Shown here piece by piece: positions 39,293 to 48,530 of a DNA stretch of 64,000 bases. Location of the stretch: positions 372,001-436,000 of the forward strand of contig NZ_BBXD01000011.1 of the NCBI RefSeq assembly GCF_001570545.1, read 5' to 3'. Numbering within the stretch: position 1 is the first letter of the stretch; the number at the start of each line of letters is the position of its first letter. This DNA is from Herbidospora mongoliensis (GTDB lineage Bacteria > Actinomycetota > Actinomycetes > Streptosporangiales > Streptosporangiaceae). A program made the position numbers and the translations under genes. The notes below the pieces were generated by a model that saw only the letters and a list, made by a program, of their open reading frames with translations, had not been told where the DNA came from and did no database searches.

Positions 39293-40723
39293 ATGGACGC
39301 TTTGGACCTAGCGCGGTGGCAGTTCGGGATCACCACCGTCTATCACTTTCTCTTCGTACCGCTGACGATCGGCCTCGGGGTGTTCGTCGCCGGTCTGCAG
39401 ACCGCTTGGTACCGCACGGGCAAAGAGCACTACCTGACGCTGACGAAGTTCTTCGGCAAGTTGTTCCTGATCAACTTCGCGATGGGTGTGGTCACCGGCA
39501 TCGTGCAGGAGTTCCAGTTCGGGATGAACTGGAGCGAGTATTCGATCTTCGTGGGGGACGTCTTCGGGGCGCCGCTGGCGCTGGAGGCGCTGCTGGCGTT
39601 CTTCCTGGAGTCGACGTTCCTGGGGCTGTGGATCTTCGGGTGGGACAAGCTGCCCAAGAAGCTCCACCTGGCCACGATCTGGGCGGCGGTCATCGGGTCG
39701 AACCTGTCGGCCTACTTCATCCTGGCCGCGAACGCCTGGATGAAGCACCCCGTCGGCTACGAGGTCGTCGACGGCAGGGCGCGGATGACCGACCTGTGGG
39801 CGGTGCTGACCAACTCGACCGCGCTCGCGCAGGTCCCCCACGTGGTGGCCGGGTCGTTCGTGGTGGCGGGCGGGTTCGTGCTGGCGGTGGCCGGCTACCG
39901 GATCCTGCGGGAGCGCAACGTCACCGGGCTGCTCCCCCGGAAGAAGGACTTCCTCGACACCACCACGCCCATGCGGCGCGGGGTGGACATGTGGCGGGCG
40001 GCGCTGCGCGGCGCACTGGTCATGACGGCCATCGCGGGGGCGATCGTCGCGATCACGGGCGACATGTCGGGGCAGCTCCTGCACGAGCAGCAGCCGATGA
40101 AGCTGGCCGCCGCCGAGGGGCTGCGGCACGACACCGCGGGGGCGGCGTTCTCACCGGTGCCGGGCATCGAGGTCCCCAACCTGCTGAGCCTGCTCTCCGC
40201 GCACGACCCCAACGCGGTCGTCCAGGGCATCGACGACATCAACCAGCGCCTCGTGACCCAGTTCGGGCCCGGCGACTACACGCCGAACCTGCCGGTCGTC
40301 TACCTGTCGTTCCGCGTGATGATCGTGTTCGGCCTGGCCACGGTCGGGCTGGCCTTCCTCGGGCTGTTCCTGACCCGGGGACGCGGCCGGAAGGCGCGGC
40401 CGGTGCCGAGCTGGTTCGCCCGGCTCTGCGTGCTGGCGCTGCCGCTGCCGATCGCGGCGATCATCTCCGGCTGGCTGCTGAGCGAGATCGGGCGGCAGCC
40501 CTGGACCGTCCAGGGTGAGCTGCTCACCGCGGCGAGCGTGTCGCCGGGCGTCAGCCTGGCCGAGGTCGCGATCTCGCTGGCGCTGTTCACCGTGGTCTAC
40601 GGCGTGCTGACCGTCGCCGAGATCGTCCTGCTGGTCCGGCACGTGAAGGCGGGGCCGGACGAACCGGTGCCCGCCGTCGTGGAGACCGAGACCGAACGCC
40701 GCGTCCCGACTTTGATGTACTGA
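39293..40723 (+). CDS. cydA: Cytochrome bd ubiquinol/menaquinol oxidase subunit I
   Basis: A 476-residue membrane subunit with about nine helices. It binds hemes b558, b595 and d and oxidises quinol, reducing O2 to water. The N-terminal RWQFGITTVYHFLFVPLTIG holds the heme-ligand H18. GMNWSEYSIFVGDVFGAPLA and FLESTFLGLWIFGW are family motifs. SGWLLSEIGRQPWTVQGEL lies near the C-terminal heme ligand region. The short Q-loop form fits the length. ATG 39293 follows GGGGGGA. cydB starts 11 bp after the stop. No cydCD follows. Confidence 0.97.
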   Translation: MDALDLARWQFGITTVYHFLFVPLTIGLGVFVAGLQTAWYRTGKEHYLTLTKFFGKLFLINFAMGVVTGIVQEFQFGMNWSEYSIFVGDVFGAPLALEALLAFFLESTFLGLWIFGWDKLPKKLHLATIWAAVIGSNLSAYFILAANAWMKHPVGYEVVDGRARMTDLWAVLTNSTALAQVPHVVAGSFVVAGGFVLAVAGYRILRERNVTGLLPRKKDFLDTTTPMRRGVDMWRAALRGALVMTAIAGAIVAITGDMSGQLLHEQQPMKLAAAEGLRHDTAGAAFSPVPGIEVPNLLSLLSAHDPNAVVQGIDDINQRLVTQFGPGDYTPNLPVVYLSFRVMIVFGLATVGLAFLGLFLTRGRGRKARPVPSWFARLCVLALPLPIAAIISGWLLSEIGRQPWTVQGELLTAASVSPGVSLAEVAISLALFTVVYGVLTVAEIVLLVRHVKAGPDEPVPAVVETETERRVPTLMY

Positions 40724-40734
40724 GGTGCGCTGAC

Positions 40735-41643
40735 ATGACCACGTTCTGGTTCATCGTGATCGCCTTCCTCTGGACGGGCTACTTCGTCCTGGAGGGCTTC
40801 GACTTCGGGGTCGGCGCGCTGATGCCGCTCCTGGCCCGCGGCGAGGCCGAACGCCGCCAGGTGCTGCGGACCATCGGCCCCGTCTGGGACGGCAACGAGG
40901 TGTGGCTGATCACCGCGATCGGCGCCATGTTCGCCGCCTTCCCCGCCTGGTACGCCGGGTTCCTCAGCGGGTTCTACCTGGCCGCCGTGATGGTGGTGCT
41001 GGGCCTGATCGTGCGCGGCGTGGGCCTCGAGTGGCGCGGCAAGGTGCGCGCCAAGGAGGTGCCGCTGGTCGACGCCGCGATCGTGACCGGGAGCGTGCTG
41101 CCGGCCTTCCTGTGGGGGGCGATCTTCGGCAACGTGCTGTTCGGCTCGGCGTTCGCCACCGTCATGGGCGGGCTGCTGTCGCTCGGGCTCGCGCTGGTGC
41201 ACGGCGCCGTGTTCGTCGCGCTCAAGACCAGGGGCCCGGTCCGGTCCCGCGCCCGCGAGATGGGCTGGGTCCTGGGCGTGATACTCGTCCCGGTCGTGGC
41301 GTTCGCCCTGTGGCGCATGGGCGCCTGGCCGGCTTACGGCGCGATGGCGACGTACGCGGCCGGGGTCGCGCTGCTCTGGGCGGGCCGGGAGGCCTGGGCG
41401 TTCGCCTGCACCGCGGTCACGATCGCGCTGACCACCGCCTCGCTGTTCCTCGCGCTCTACCCGGAGCCCCTTCCGGGGCTCACGGTCGAGTCGGCGGCGT
41501 CGGCGCCGTACACCCTCACGGTCCTCACGTGGATCGGCGTGCTCGCGCTCCCGGGGGTCATCGCCTACCAGGCGTGGACCTACTGGGTGTTCCGCAAGCG
41601 GCTGACCGCTCCGGAGGTCCTGCTGGAGTCGCGCAGCGCGTAG
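40735..41643 (+). CDS. cydB: Cytochrome bd oxidase subunit II
   Basis: A 302-residue membrane subunit partner of CydA, with about eight helices. Seen are FWFIVIAFLWTGYFVLEGFDFGVG, GPVWDGNEVWLITAIGAMFAAFP, LVHGAVFVALKTRGPVR and the terminal YQAWTYWVFRKRL. Its length is short compared with E. coli CydB (~380) but usual in actinobacteria. The last 64 bp overlap the convergent Mo-hydroxylase large subunit gene. A second, different cydB lies at the right edge. Confidence 0.95.
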   Translation: MTTFWFIVIAFLWTGYFVLEGFDFGVGALMPLLARGEAERRQVLRTIGPVWDGNEVWLITAIGAMFAAFPAWYAGFLSGFYLAAVMVVLGLIVRGVGLEWRGKVRAKEVPLVDAAIVTGSVLPAFLWGAIFGNVLFGSAFATVMGGLLSLGLALVHGAVFVALKTRGPVRSRAREMGWVLGVILVPVVAFALWRMGAWPAYGAMATYAAGVALLWAGREAWAFACTAVTIALTTASLFLALYPEPLPGLTVESAASAPYTLTVLTWIGVLALPGVIAYQAWTYWVFRKRLTAPEVLLESRSA

Positions 41644-44003
41644 AGGTCGGACGGGGAGATCGGCATCCGGTCGATGACGATCTTCTCGGCGTCCTCGATC
41701 GCGCCTGCGATGACAGCGGAGACCGGGATGACCCCGGCCTCGCCGGCCCCTTTGATGCCCAGGGGGTTGAGCGGGGACGGGGTCTCCAAATGATCCGTCT
41801 CGATGAAGGGGATCTCGGTGACGTAGGGCATCAGGAAGTCCATGAACGAGGCGTTCAGCAGCTGGCCGTGCTCGTCGTAGACCATCTTCTCGTAGAGCGC
41901 CCCGCCGACGCCCTGGGCGACGCCGCCGTGGATCTGCCCCTCGACCAGCATCGGGTTGATCATCTTGCCGCAGTCGTGGACGACGGCGTACCGGAGAATC
42001 TTTATCTCGGCCGTGTCGGGGTCGGTCTCGACGATGGCGGCGTGCATGCCCGACGCGAACGTCGAGCGCACCGGCGAGTAGTAGTCCTTGCCCTCCAGGC
42101 CCGGCTCCTGGCCCTCCGCGACGGGGGGTTTGTCCATGCTGCCGGAGGTGGCGAACTGGGTGGCGCGCTTGGCCTCCTCGTCGAAGGCGTAGCGCAGCGG
42201 GTTGGACAGCACCGCGACGGTGGCGAGCGGGATCGAGGCGCTGGGCGCGCCCACGACGTGCACCATGCCGTCGGTGATCTCCAGGTCGGCCGGGTCGGCC
42301 TCCAGCGCGTCGGCGGCGATCCGCAGCGCCTTCTCCTTGACCTTCCGGCACGCGAGCGCGATGGCGTTGCCGCTCATCACGGCGGCCCGCGAGGCGAACG
42401 TGCCGACGGCGTAGCCGAACCGCCGGGTGTCCCCGGTGACGACCGACACCTTCTCGATCGGCACGCCGAGCTCGGTCGCGGCGATCTGGGCGAACACCGT
42501 CTCGTGGCCCTGCCCCTGTGAGGTGAGCCCGGTGGAGACGTGGACCCGCCCGTCGGAGGTCACCTGGACGTGGCCGCCCTCGTAGGGACCGACGCCCGTA
42601 CCCTCGACGTAGCAGCCGACCCCGATGCCCAGCTTCCGGCCCTCCTCCGCGGCCTTCGACTGCATCAGAGGGAACTCGTCCCACCCGATCAGGTCCTTCA
42701 GCTTGCGCAACGACTCGGGGTAGTCGCCGCTGTCGTAGATCAGCGGGCGGCCGTCCTGGAAGATCATCTGCTGGTCGTAGGGGAACTCGTCGGGCTGGAT
42801 GAAATTGGCGGCCCTGACAAGAGTCCGGTCCTTGCCCAGGTACTGGGCGATCTTGTCCATCGTGCGTTCCATGCAGAAGACGCCCTGCGGACGCCCGGCG
42901 CCCCGATAGGGGGTGACCTGCACGGTGTTGGTGTAGACGGAGAAGAACTCGACCCGGTAGGAGCCGATCTTGTACGGCCCCAGCAACTGCGTCGAGGTGA
43001 TGATCGGCACGATGATGCCGTAGGGCGTGTAGGCGCCGTGGTCGTGCAGGATCTCGACGTCGAGCCCGAGGACGTGGCCCTCGTCGTCGAACCCCACCTT
43101 GACGTGCTGGACCTGGGCCCGCTCGTGGGCCGAGGAGATGAAGTGCTCCCGCCGGTCCTCGCTCCACTTGACCTCGCGGTTCAGCAGGATGGCCGCCCAC
43201 GGGACCAGGATCTCCTCCGGCCACGGGTGCACGATCTTCACCCCGAACCCGCCGCCGACGTCGGGCGCGATGACCTCGACCTTCGGCAGGGGCAGCCCGA
43301 GCTTGGCCGCGATGGCCATCCGGACGCTGGTGGAGGTCTGGGTGGAGCTGTAGACGCGCAGGGACCTGTCGTCCGCGTCCCAGCGGGCGTACACCCCCTT
43401 GCCCTCCATCGGCATGCAGGCCGACCGCTCGATGTCGAGCCGGAACTCCAGCGTGTGGGGGGCGGCGGCGATGACGTCACGAGTGGCACGACCGTCCTTG
43501 GCCGCCACCTCCTGGATCATGTGCGCACCGATGTTGCCGGGCACGTCCTCGTGCACCAGGTTGGGCCCGCTGACGGCGGTCTCCAGCCCGACGACCGGCT
43601 TCAGGAACTCGTAGGAGACCTGGATACGCTCGCAGACGTCCTCGGCGATGTAGCGGTCGGTCGCGACGACCATGACGATCGGCTCGCCGACGTGCCTGAC
43701 GACGTCCTTGGCCAGGCAGTAGGCGGTGCGGCCGTGGGTGAGCGCCGGGTGCGGGATCAGCAGCGGCAGCGGCTCGCGCACGCCCGCCGGCAGGTCCTCC
43801 CACGTGTAGATCGCGACCAGGCCCTCGACGTCGATCGCGTCGTCGACGTCGATGCCGGTGATGAGGGCGTGCGCGTGCGGCGACCGCACGAACGCCACGG
43901 CGAGCGCGTTCGCGCCGAGGTCGTCGAGATAGCGGCCGTTCCCGGCGACGAGCCGGGCGTCCTCCCTGCGGCGGACCGGTTCGCCGAACAGCTTGGTGGT
44001 CAC
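41580..44003 (-). CDS. Molybdenum hydroxylase large subunit (xanthine dehydrogenase family)
   Basis: An 807-residue Moco-binding subunit. Early ALAVAFVRSPHAHALI, then PDVGGGFGVKIVHPWPEE, VTPYRGAGRPQGVFCMERTMD and the C-terminal GIKGAGEAGVIPVSAVIAGA with the catalytic Glu mark the XDH/aldehyde oxidase family. The CO dehydrogenase loop VAYRCSFR is absent, so it is not form I CODH. It hydroxylates a heterocycle or aldehyde; with a uracil/xanthine permease in the same operon, a purine or pyrimidine base is likely. GTG 44003 is in a GTGA overlap with the Fe-S subunit and follows GAGGAGGG. Confidence 0.93.
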   Translation of the reverse strand: MTTKLFGEPVRRREDARLVAGNGRYLDDLGANALAVAFVRSPHAHALITGIDVDDAIDVEGLVAIYTWEDLPAGVREPLPLLIPHPALTHGRTAYCLAKDVVRHVGEPIVMVVATDRYIAEDVCERIQVSYEFLKPVVGLETAVSGPNLVHEDVPGNIGAHMIQEVAAKDGRATRDVIAAAPHTLEFRLDIERSACMPMEGKGVYARWDADDRSLRVYSSTQTSTSVRMAIAAKLGLPLPKVEVIAPDVGGGFGVKIVHPWPEEILVPWAAILLNREVKWSEDRREHFISSAHERAQVQHVKVGFDDEGHVLGLDVEILHDHGAYTPYGIIVPIITSTQLLGPYKIGSYRVEFFSVYTNTVQVTPYRGAGRPQGVFCMERTMDKIAQYLGKDRTLVRAANFIQPDEFPYDQQMIFQDGRPLIYDSGDYPESLRKLKDLIGWDEFPLMQSKAAEEGRKLGIGVGCYVEGTGVGPYEGGHVQVTSDGRVHVSTGLTSQGQGHETVFAQIAATELGVPIEKVSVVTGDTRRFGYAVGTFASRAAVMSGNAIALACRKVKEKALRIAADALEADPADLEITDGMVHVVGAPSASIPLATVAVLSNPLRYAFDEEAKRATQFATSGSMDKPPVAEGQEPGLEGKDYYSPVRSTFASGMHAAIVETDPDTAEIKILRYAVVHDCGKMINPMLVEGQIHGGVAQGVGGALYEKMVYDEHGQLLNASFMDFLMPYVTEIPFIETDHLETPSPLNPLGIKGAGEAGVIPVSAVIAGAIEDAEKIVIDRMPISPSDLYALRDSSRTSGAVSRLRNTQ

Positions 44004-44476
44004 GAGCCCTCCTCGGCCAGCAGTTCGGCGGCGCGGTGCACCGATTTCACGATGTTCTGATAACCCGTGCACCGGCACAGGTTCCCCGAGACCGCCTCGA
44101 TCACGTCGTCGTCGGAAGGCGCGGGATGGTCACGCAGGAACGCGGTCGCCGTGGTCAGGAACCCGGGCGTGCAGAACCCGCACTGGAGCCCGTGACACTC
44201 GGCGAACCCCCGCTGAACGGCCGACAGCTCGCCGTCCTTGGCCAGCCCCTCGACGGTGGTCACCTCATGCCCGGCCACCGACACGGCGAAAGTGAGACAC
44301 GACCGCACCGGCTGCCCGTCGAGCAGCACCGTGCAGGCCCCGCAGACCCCGTGCTCACACCCGACGTGGGTCCCGGTCAGCCCGAGATCATGCCGGAGGA
44401 AGTCGCTCAGCAGCCGCCGCGCGGGCACCCGCGCCTCGCGCGGCACCCCGTTCACGATCAGCGAGACGTCATGCAT
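44000..44476 (-). CDS. Molybdenum hydroxylase [2Fe-2S] subunit
   Basis: A 158-residue iron-sulfur subunit. The plant-type [2Fe-2S] site is C40, C45, C48 and C60 (HVGCEHGVCGACTVLL, then VRSC). The second site is C99, C102, C134 and C136 (LQCGFCTPGF, LCRCTGYQN). It passes electrons from Moco to FAD. It overlaps the FAD subunit by 8 bp and the large subunit by 4 bp, so the three are made in fixed ratio. Confidence 0.96.
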   Translation of the reverse strand: MHDVSLIVNGVPREARVPARRLLSDFLRHDLGLTGTHVGCEHGVCGACTVLLDGQPVRSCLTFAVSVAGHEVTTVEGLAKDGELSAVQRGFAECHGLQCGFCTPGFLTTATAFLRDHPAPSDDDVIEAVSGNLCRCTGYQNIVKSVHRAAELLAEEGS

Positions 44477-45281
44477 CGGCGGCCGCCTTGAGAGCCCGTT
44501 CGGTCAGCACTCCGGTGAGGTGCCGTCGATAGTCGGCTGTGGCGTGGATGTCTGCCTCCGGATCGATCTGGTCCTGTACGAGTTCCGCCGCCCGCTTCCA
44601 GTCACCCTCGGCCTCGGTGACGTCGACCACCACGGGCACCGCCCCGACGCTCAGACAGGCGACCTTCGCGTGATCGGGAGCGACCAGCGCCGCGACCCCC
44701 GCCATGGCGTAGTCGCCGTGCCTGCGGGCGACCTCCAGGATCGCGGTCCCGCCCCGGGCCGACGGGAAGAACACCGAGACGGCCAGTTCGCCGGTACGCA
44801 GCGACGACTCCATCGGCCCGACGAAGAACTCCCCGGCCGGGATGTCACGTTCCCCTTCGGGCCCGCGCACCCGGACCGAACCGTCGAGCAGCGCCAGCAC
44901 GGCCGGCATCTCGGCGGCCGGGTCGGCGTGCACGATGCTCCCGACCGTGGTCCCCCGGTTCCGCACCGCCGGATGGGCCACCAGCCGCAGCGCCTCCCGC
45001 ACGAGCGGCTGCGCGGCGTGGGCCGTCTCGCTCGCCTCGACCTCGGCGTGCCGGGCCAGCGCGCCGACCCGGACTCCCCCGGGCTCGGCGGTGATCTCGG
45101 CGAGCCCGGCGACGTGGTTGATGTCGACCAGGTGACCGGGCGCGGCGAGCCGCATGTTCATGAGCGGGATCAGGCTCTGGCCCCCGGCCAGCACCTTCCC
45201 GTCGGCTCCCGCCGCGGCGAGGGCCTCGACGGCCTCGGCCACCGTGGCGGGAGCGTGATAGACGAACGACGGAGGTTTCAC
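44469..45281 (-). CDS. Molybdenum hydroxylase FAD subunit
   Basis: A 270-residue FAD-binding subunit of the CoxM/XdhB type. FAD motifs are VLAGGQSLIPLMNMRLA at ~30-46 and RNRGTTVGSIVHADPAAEMP at ~108-127. A CO dehydrogenase flavoprotein C-terminal domain follows (VARRHGDYAMAGVAALV). It transfers electrons to an external acceptor or NAD. Its ATG overlaps the permease stop in ATGA (45278-45281), which ties uptake and oxidation together. Confidence 0.94.
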   Translation of the reverse strand: MKPPSFVYHAPATVAEAVEALAAAGADGKVLAGGQSLIPLMNMRLAAPGHLVDINHVAGLAEITAEPGGVRVGALARHAEVEASETAHAAQPLVREALRLVAHPAVRNRGTTVGSIVHADPAAEMPAVLALLDGSVRVRGPEGERDIPAGEFFVGPMESSLRTGELAVSVFFPSARGGTAILEVARRHGDYAMAGVAALVAPDHAKVACLSVGAVPVVVDVTEAEGDWKRAAELVQDQIDPEADIHATADYRRHLTGVLTERALKAAADA

Positions 45282-46600
45282 GAAACCGTTCTACTCCCGG
45301 AAAGAGCTCTCAAGAGGTGATATCCGCCCAGGACGACGATCGTCCCGAACGCGATCCCCGCGAGGGAGAAGTCGCCGGCGACCTGATGGGTGACCGGACC
45401 GATGGCCAGAATGATGCCCGCGCCGATCGGAACCATGTTGACGGGGTCGGCGAAGTCGACCCGGTTCTCGACCCAGATCTTGGCGCCGAGGAGCCCGATC
45501 ATTCCGTACAGAATGACCGTCACGCCACCGAGAACGCCGCCCGGGATGGCGTAGACGAGCTGGCCGAACTTGGGCACCAGTCCGAGCAGGATCGCGATGA
45601 CGGCGGCGATGTAGTAGGCCAGCGTCGAATAGACCCTGGTGGCGGCCATGACACCGATGTTCTCGGCGTAAGTGGTGGTGGGCGAGCCGCCGACGGCCGA
45701 GGTGATCACGGTGGCGACGCCGTCGCCGATGATGGCCTTGCCCATGACGGGGTCGACGTCGGTGCCGGTCATCTCGCCGACGGCCTTGACGTGCCCGATG
45801 TTCTCGGCGATGAGAGCGATGACCGCCGGGAGCACCAGGATGATGGCCGAGAGCTGGAACGAGGGCGCGTGGAAGTTGGGCAGTCCGAACCAGCTGGCCT
45901 GCTCCACGCCGTCGAAGTTGACGCGGAAGTGGGTGGTGATCTTGCCCGTGCCGTCGGGCGCGGTGATCTGGCCGAAGATCAGGTCGGCGCCCCAGGACAG
46001 CAGGAAGCCGATGACCAGGCCGAGCAGGATGCCGAGCCGGCCGATGAACCCCCGGAAGGTCGCGATGATCACGAAGACGACGAGCATCGTGAGGAACGCG
46101 ATCCAGTGGTCCTGCGGCCAGTAGATGTCGGCCACCACATAGGCGAGACCGAATCCGATGAGCATGACGACCGCGCCGGTCACGACCGGCGGGAAGATCT
46201 TGTTGATCGTCTCGACGCCCATGTAGTGGATGACGACACCACACAGCGCCAGCACCACACCCGCGACCAGGATGGCGCCGGTGATCACGGCCGGCGAGCC
46301 GCCTGAGGCGGTGATCGCCAGCGCGCCGCCGACGAACGACGCCGACGTGCCGAGATAGCTGGGGACCTTCCCGTTCACGATGAGCAGGAAGATGATCGTG
46401 GCGACGCCGCTCATCATCACGGCGACGTTGGGGTCGAGCCCCATCACAACAGGGAACACGAACGTGGCGCCGAACATCGCGATGACGTGCTGGGCGCCGA
46501 ACCCGATCATGCGCGGCCAGGACAGCCGTTCATCCGGTTTGACGACCTCGCCGGGAGCGAGGCTGCCCTTTTCTCCGTGTACCTTCCACCCGAAAGCCAT
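45278..46600 (-). CDS. Uracil/xanthine permease (NCS2 family)
   Basis: A 440-residue proton-symporter with about 14 helices. The N-terminus has RMIGFGAQHVIAMFGATFVFP and YLGTSASFVGG; the substrate-site helices hold ALIAENIGHVKAVGEMTG and GGSPTTTYAENIGVMAATRV. This last form with AENIG twice is typical of UraA/RutG-like uracil transporters rather than purine-only ones. ATG 46600 follows GAGGGG. It is the first gene of the operon with the Mo hydroxylase. Two copies of a GGCAGAT motif lie upstream, shared with the pucR/DUF2877 promoter region. Confidence 0.93.
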   Translation of the reverse strand: MAFGWKVHGEKGSLAPGEVVKPDERLSWPRMIGFGAQHVIAMFGATFVFPVVMGLDPNVAVMMSGVATIIFLLIVNGKVPSYLGTSASFVGGALAITASGGSPAVITGAILVAGVVLALCGVVIHYMGVETINKIFPPVVTGAVVMLIGFGLAYVVADIYWPQDHWIAFLTMLVVFVIIATFRGFIGRLGILLGLVIGFLLSWGADLIFGQITAPDGTGKITTHFRVNFDGVEQASWFGLPNFHAPSFQLSAIILVLPAVIALIAENIGHVKAVGEMTGTDVDPVMGKAIIGDGVATVITSAVGGSPTTTYAENIGVMAATRVYSTLAYYIAAVIAILLGLVPKFGQLVYAIPGGVLGGVTVILYGMIGLLGAKIWVENRVDFADPVNMVPIGAGIILAIGPVTHQVAGDFSLAGIAFGTIVVLGGYHLLRALSGSRTVS

Positions 46601-46688
46601 GTAAGCCCCTCTACTACGGGCCGACATCTGGTGGCCACCCCGCGGGCATCCCAGCGCGGCAAATCTTTCATCAGCCCTTCTACCTGGG

Positions 46689-46750
46689 CTGTTGCGGGCA
46701 GATTAGGCCCGTGATCGTCGTAGCACACGGGCAGCATCTGCCAAACAACC
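46689..46750. promoter_or_regulatory. Putative PucR boxes upstream of permease operon
   Basis: CTGTTGCGGGCAGATTA at 46689-46705 and, in inverse orientation, GGTTGTTTGGCAGAT at 46750-46736. They resemble CTGTTGGCAGATTT at 48449-48462 in the pucR/DUF2877 region. The first also sits in a CGGGC-N7-GCCCG dyad. No consensus for this PucR subgroup is known to me. Confidence 0.4.
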
Positions 46751-46754
46751 AGGG

Positions 46755-48365
46755 TCAGATGCCGCGCATATTGAGGACATGGAGCGCCAACGTGAGGTTG
46801 AGCCGCAGGTGGGCGTCTTCGGTGAAGTTGCCGAGCAGGCGTTCGAGCTTTCCGATGCGGTAGCGCAGGGTGTTGTAGTGGAAGTGCAGCCGCCGGGCCG
46901 TCTCCGCGACGTTGAGATTGGTCTCCAGCAGCACGTGGAGGGTGCGCCGCAGGTCGGCGTTCTCGGCGTCGTCGTCGCTGGCCAGGGCGCCGAGGGTCTC
47001 CCGGACGAACGAGTGCAGCTCGGCCGTGTCGTTGACGAGTGACAGCAGCCGGTAGACGCCCAGCTGGTCGAAGTGGGCGACCGCGCCGTTGCCGTGGAGC
47101 TGGCGGCCCACCCGGGCGGCCTTGAGCGCCTGCCCGTAGGCGTCGGCGAGCCCTTCGGCGCCGGAGGCGATCCTGCTCATGCCGGTCGAGAAGCTGCAGT
47201 CGGTGAACGACGACTGCGCGGTGGCGGCCAGCCGGGTCGTGTCGACCCCGGCGCCGACGATGACGACGACCTCGTGGGAGAACCCGGCGACCGCGCCGCG
47301 CGGGTCGTGGCGGCGGACGGCGGCCTGCCAGACGGCCAGCAGCCGGTCCTGGGCGGTGCGCTCGTCGCTCTCGGGGTCGAGTTCGGCGACGATGACGCTG
47401 ACGGGGCGTTCCAGGTCCCAGCCGAAGGCCTTGGCCCGCTCGGCGATGCGCCCGCCGCCCCGGCCGGTGAGCACGTCGCGCAGGAAGTCGGCGCGGTATT
47501 TGCTCTCGACCGCGTTGACGGCCTCCTGCTTGGTGATGACGAGCGCGGCCACGGTCGCGGCCCGCTCCAGGATGCGGATGTCGCTCTCCCGCAGGGTCCC
47601 GGCCTGGCTGAAGGCGACGATCCGGCCATGGTGGTGCCCGCCGGCCACTATCGGCACGACGGCGTAGTGGCCGTCGGCCCGCACCATCGGCTCGGGCTGG
47701 TCGCGGCCCGGCCCGCTGATCAGATAGGCCTCCCGCAGCATCCCGACCTGCTCGGAACCCCCGGCGGCGGCCAGGGTGGCGCCGGAGACGTCCATGGCGG
47801 CGACGGCGACCTCCAGCAGCCCGGCCACCTCGGCGGTCACCTCGCGCATGCCCCCGCCGGCCAGCACGATCTGGACGAGCCCCCGGTGGGCGTCCTCGGC
47901 GCGGGCGAGGATGGCGGCCTGCCGGTTGAGGATGTCGGTGAGAACCTGATTGAGGATGTCATCGAATCCAACATCGTTAGGCAGGATGATCAGCGGGAAG
48001 CCCAGCCGGTCGGCCTGCTCGATCATCTCGGCGGGCAGTTCGTCGAGATATCGGCCCAGCTTGATGGCGAGTGCCGCCAGTCCGCGTTCGTCAAGATCCG
48101 CCACAAGGCGGCCCAGCGACTGGGGAGTGTTCCTGAGCGGGTAGCCGGTCGTGAGCAACAGCTCGTTGGGCTTCACCCACGCCAGGATGTCGGGGACCTC
48201 CATGACGTTGAGACGTTGGACGATGCGGTCGAGCCCGGTCTTCCCGGCGATGAGCCGTGCCCCCGCGAGGGTCGACACTCCCAGGACCTCTCCGACGGCC
48301 ACTCCGTGGATGATCGTTCCGGTGCTTGCCAGCCGCATCGCGGGTGCCGCGGGATCCGTCGTCAT
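46755..48365 (-). CDS. PucR-family transcriptional regulator
   Basis: A 536-residue regulator. Residues ~20-140 are the PucR ligand-binding domain (GEVLGVSTLAGARLIAGKTG, LLTTGYPLRNTPQSLGRLV). The middle is GGDEF-like/GAF-like. The C-terminal HTH_30 domain is at ~475-530 (LLETNLNVAETARRLHFHYN, LRYRIGKLERLLG). PucR proteins respond to purine catabolites and activate purine or nucleobase degradation. ATG 48365 follows GGAG. It lies between the permease operon and the divergent DUF2877-FdrA operon and probably controls both. Confidence 0.93.
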   Translation of the reverse strand: MTTDPAAPAMRLASTGTIIHGVAVGEVLGVSTLAGARLIAGKTGLDRIVQRLNVMEVPDILAWVKPNELLLTTGYPLRNTPQSLGRLVADLDERGLAALAIKLGRYLDELPAEMIEQADRLGFPLIILPNDVGFDDILNQVLTDILNRQAAILARAEDAHRGLVQIVLAGGGMREVTAEVAGLLEVAVAAMDVSGATLAAAGGSEQVGMLREAYLISGPGRDQPEPMVRADGHYAVVPIVAGGHHHGRIVAFSQAGTLRESDIRILERAATVAALVITKQEAVNAVESKYRADFLRDVLTGRGGGRIAERAKAFGWDLERPVSVIVAELDPESDERTAQDRLLAVWQAAVRRHDPRGAVAGFSHEVVVIVGAGVDTTRLAATAQSSFTDCSFSTGMSRIASGAEGLADAYGQALKAARVGRQLHGNGAVAHFDQLGVYRLLSLVNDTAELHSFVRETLGALASDDDAENADLRRTLHVLLETNLNVAETARRLHFHYNTLRYRIGKLERLLGNFTEDAHLRLNLTLALHVLNMRGI

Positions 48366-48431
48366 GGTGCGCTCCGGGGGAATTTGTGCGTTCTCAGCAA
48401 ATTGTGCCCGACTGGGCGACTGTCAGGAAGA

Positions 48432-48462
48432 GCCAAGCATTTGGCCGACTGTTGGCAGATTT
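48432..48462. promoter_or_regulatory. Operator-like dyad and PucR-box in divergent region
   Basis: GCCAA-GCAT-TTGGC at 48432-48445 followed by CTGTTGGCAGATTT at 48449-48462. The wider 165-bp region also has AATTTG-N11-CAAATT and GGACCC-N3-GGGTCC dyads. Suitable for control of both pucR and the DUF2877-FdrA operon. Confidence 0.4.
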
Positions 48463-48530
48463 CCCCGTACGGACCCCGGGGGTCCCGTTCTAGCGTCCCT
48501 TCTAATGGGGGTTCTGACGATGGAGGACTC

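Noticed and set aside
40597-43224. 875-codon minus-strand ORF across cydB and the Mo hydroxylase
   Set aside because: It runs opposite to cydAB and in a wrong frame of the hydroxylase; Arg/Gly/Pro-rich shadow sequence.
41580-45281. Aerobic CO dehydrogenase
   Set aside because: The large subunit lacks the VAYRCSFR active-site loop; the PYRGAGRPQ form and a nucleobase permease fit the xanthine dehydrogenase family better, even though a CoxG is 5 kb away.
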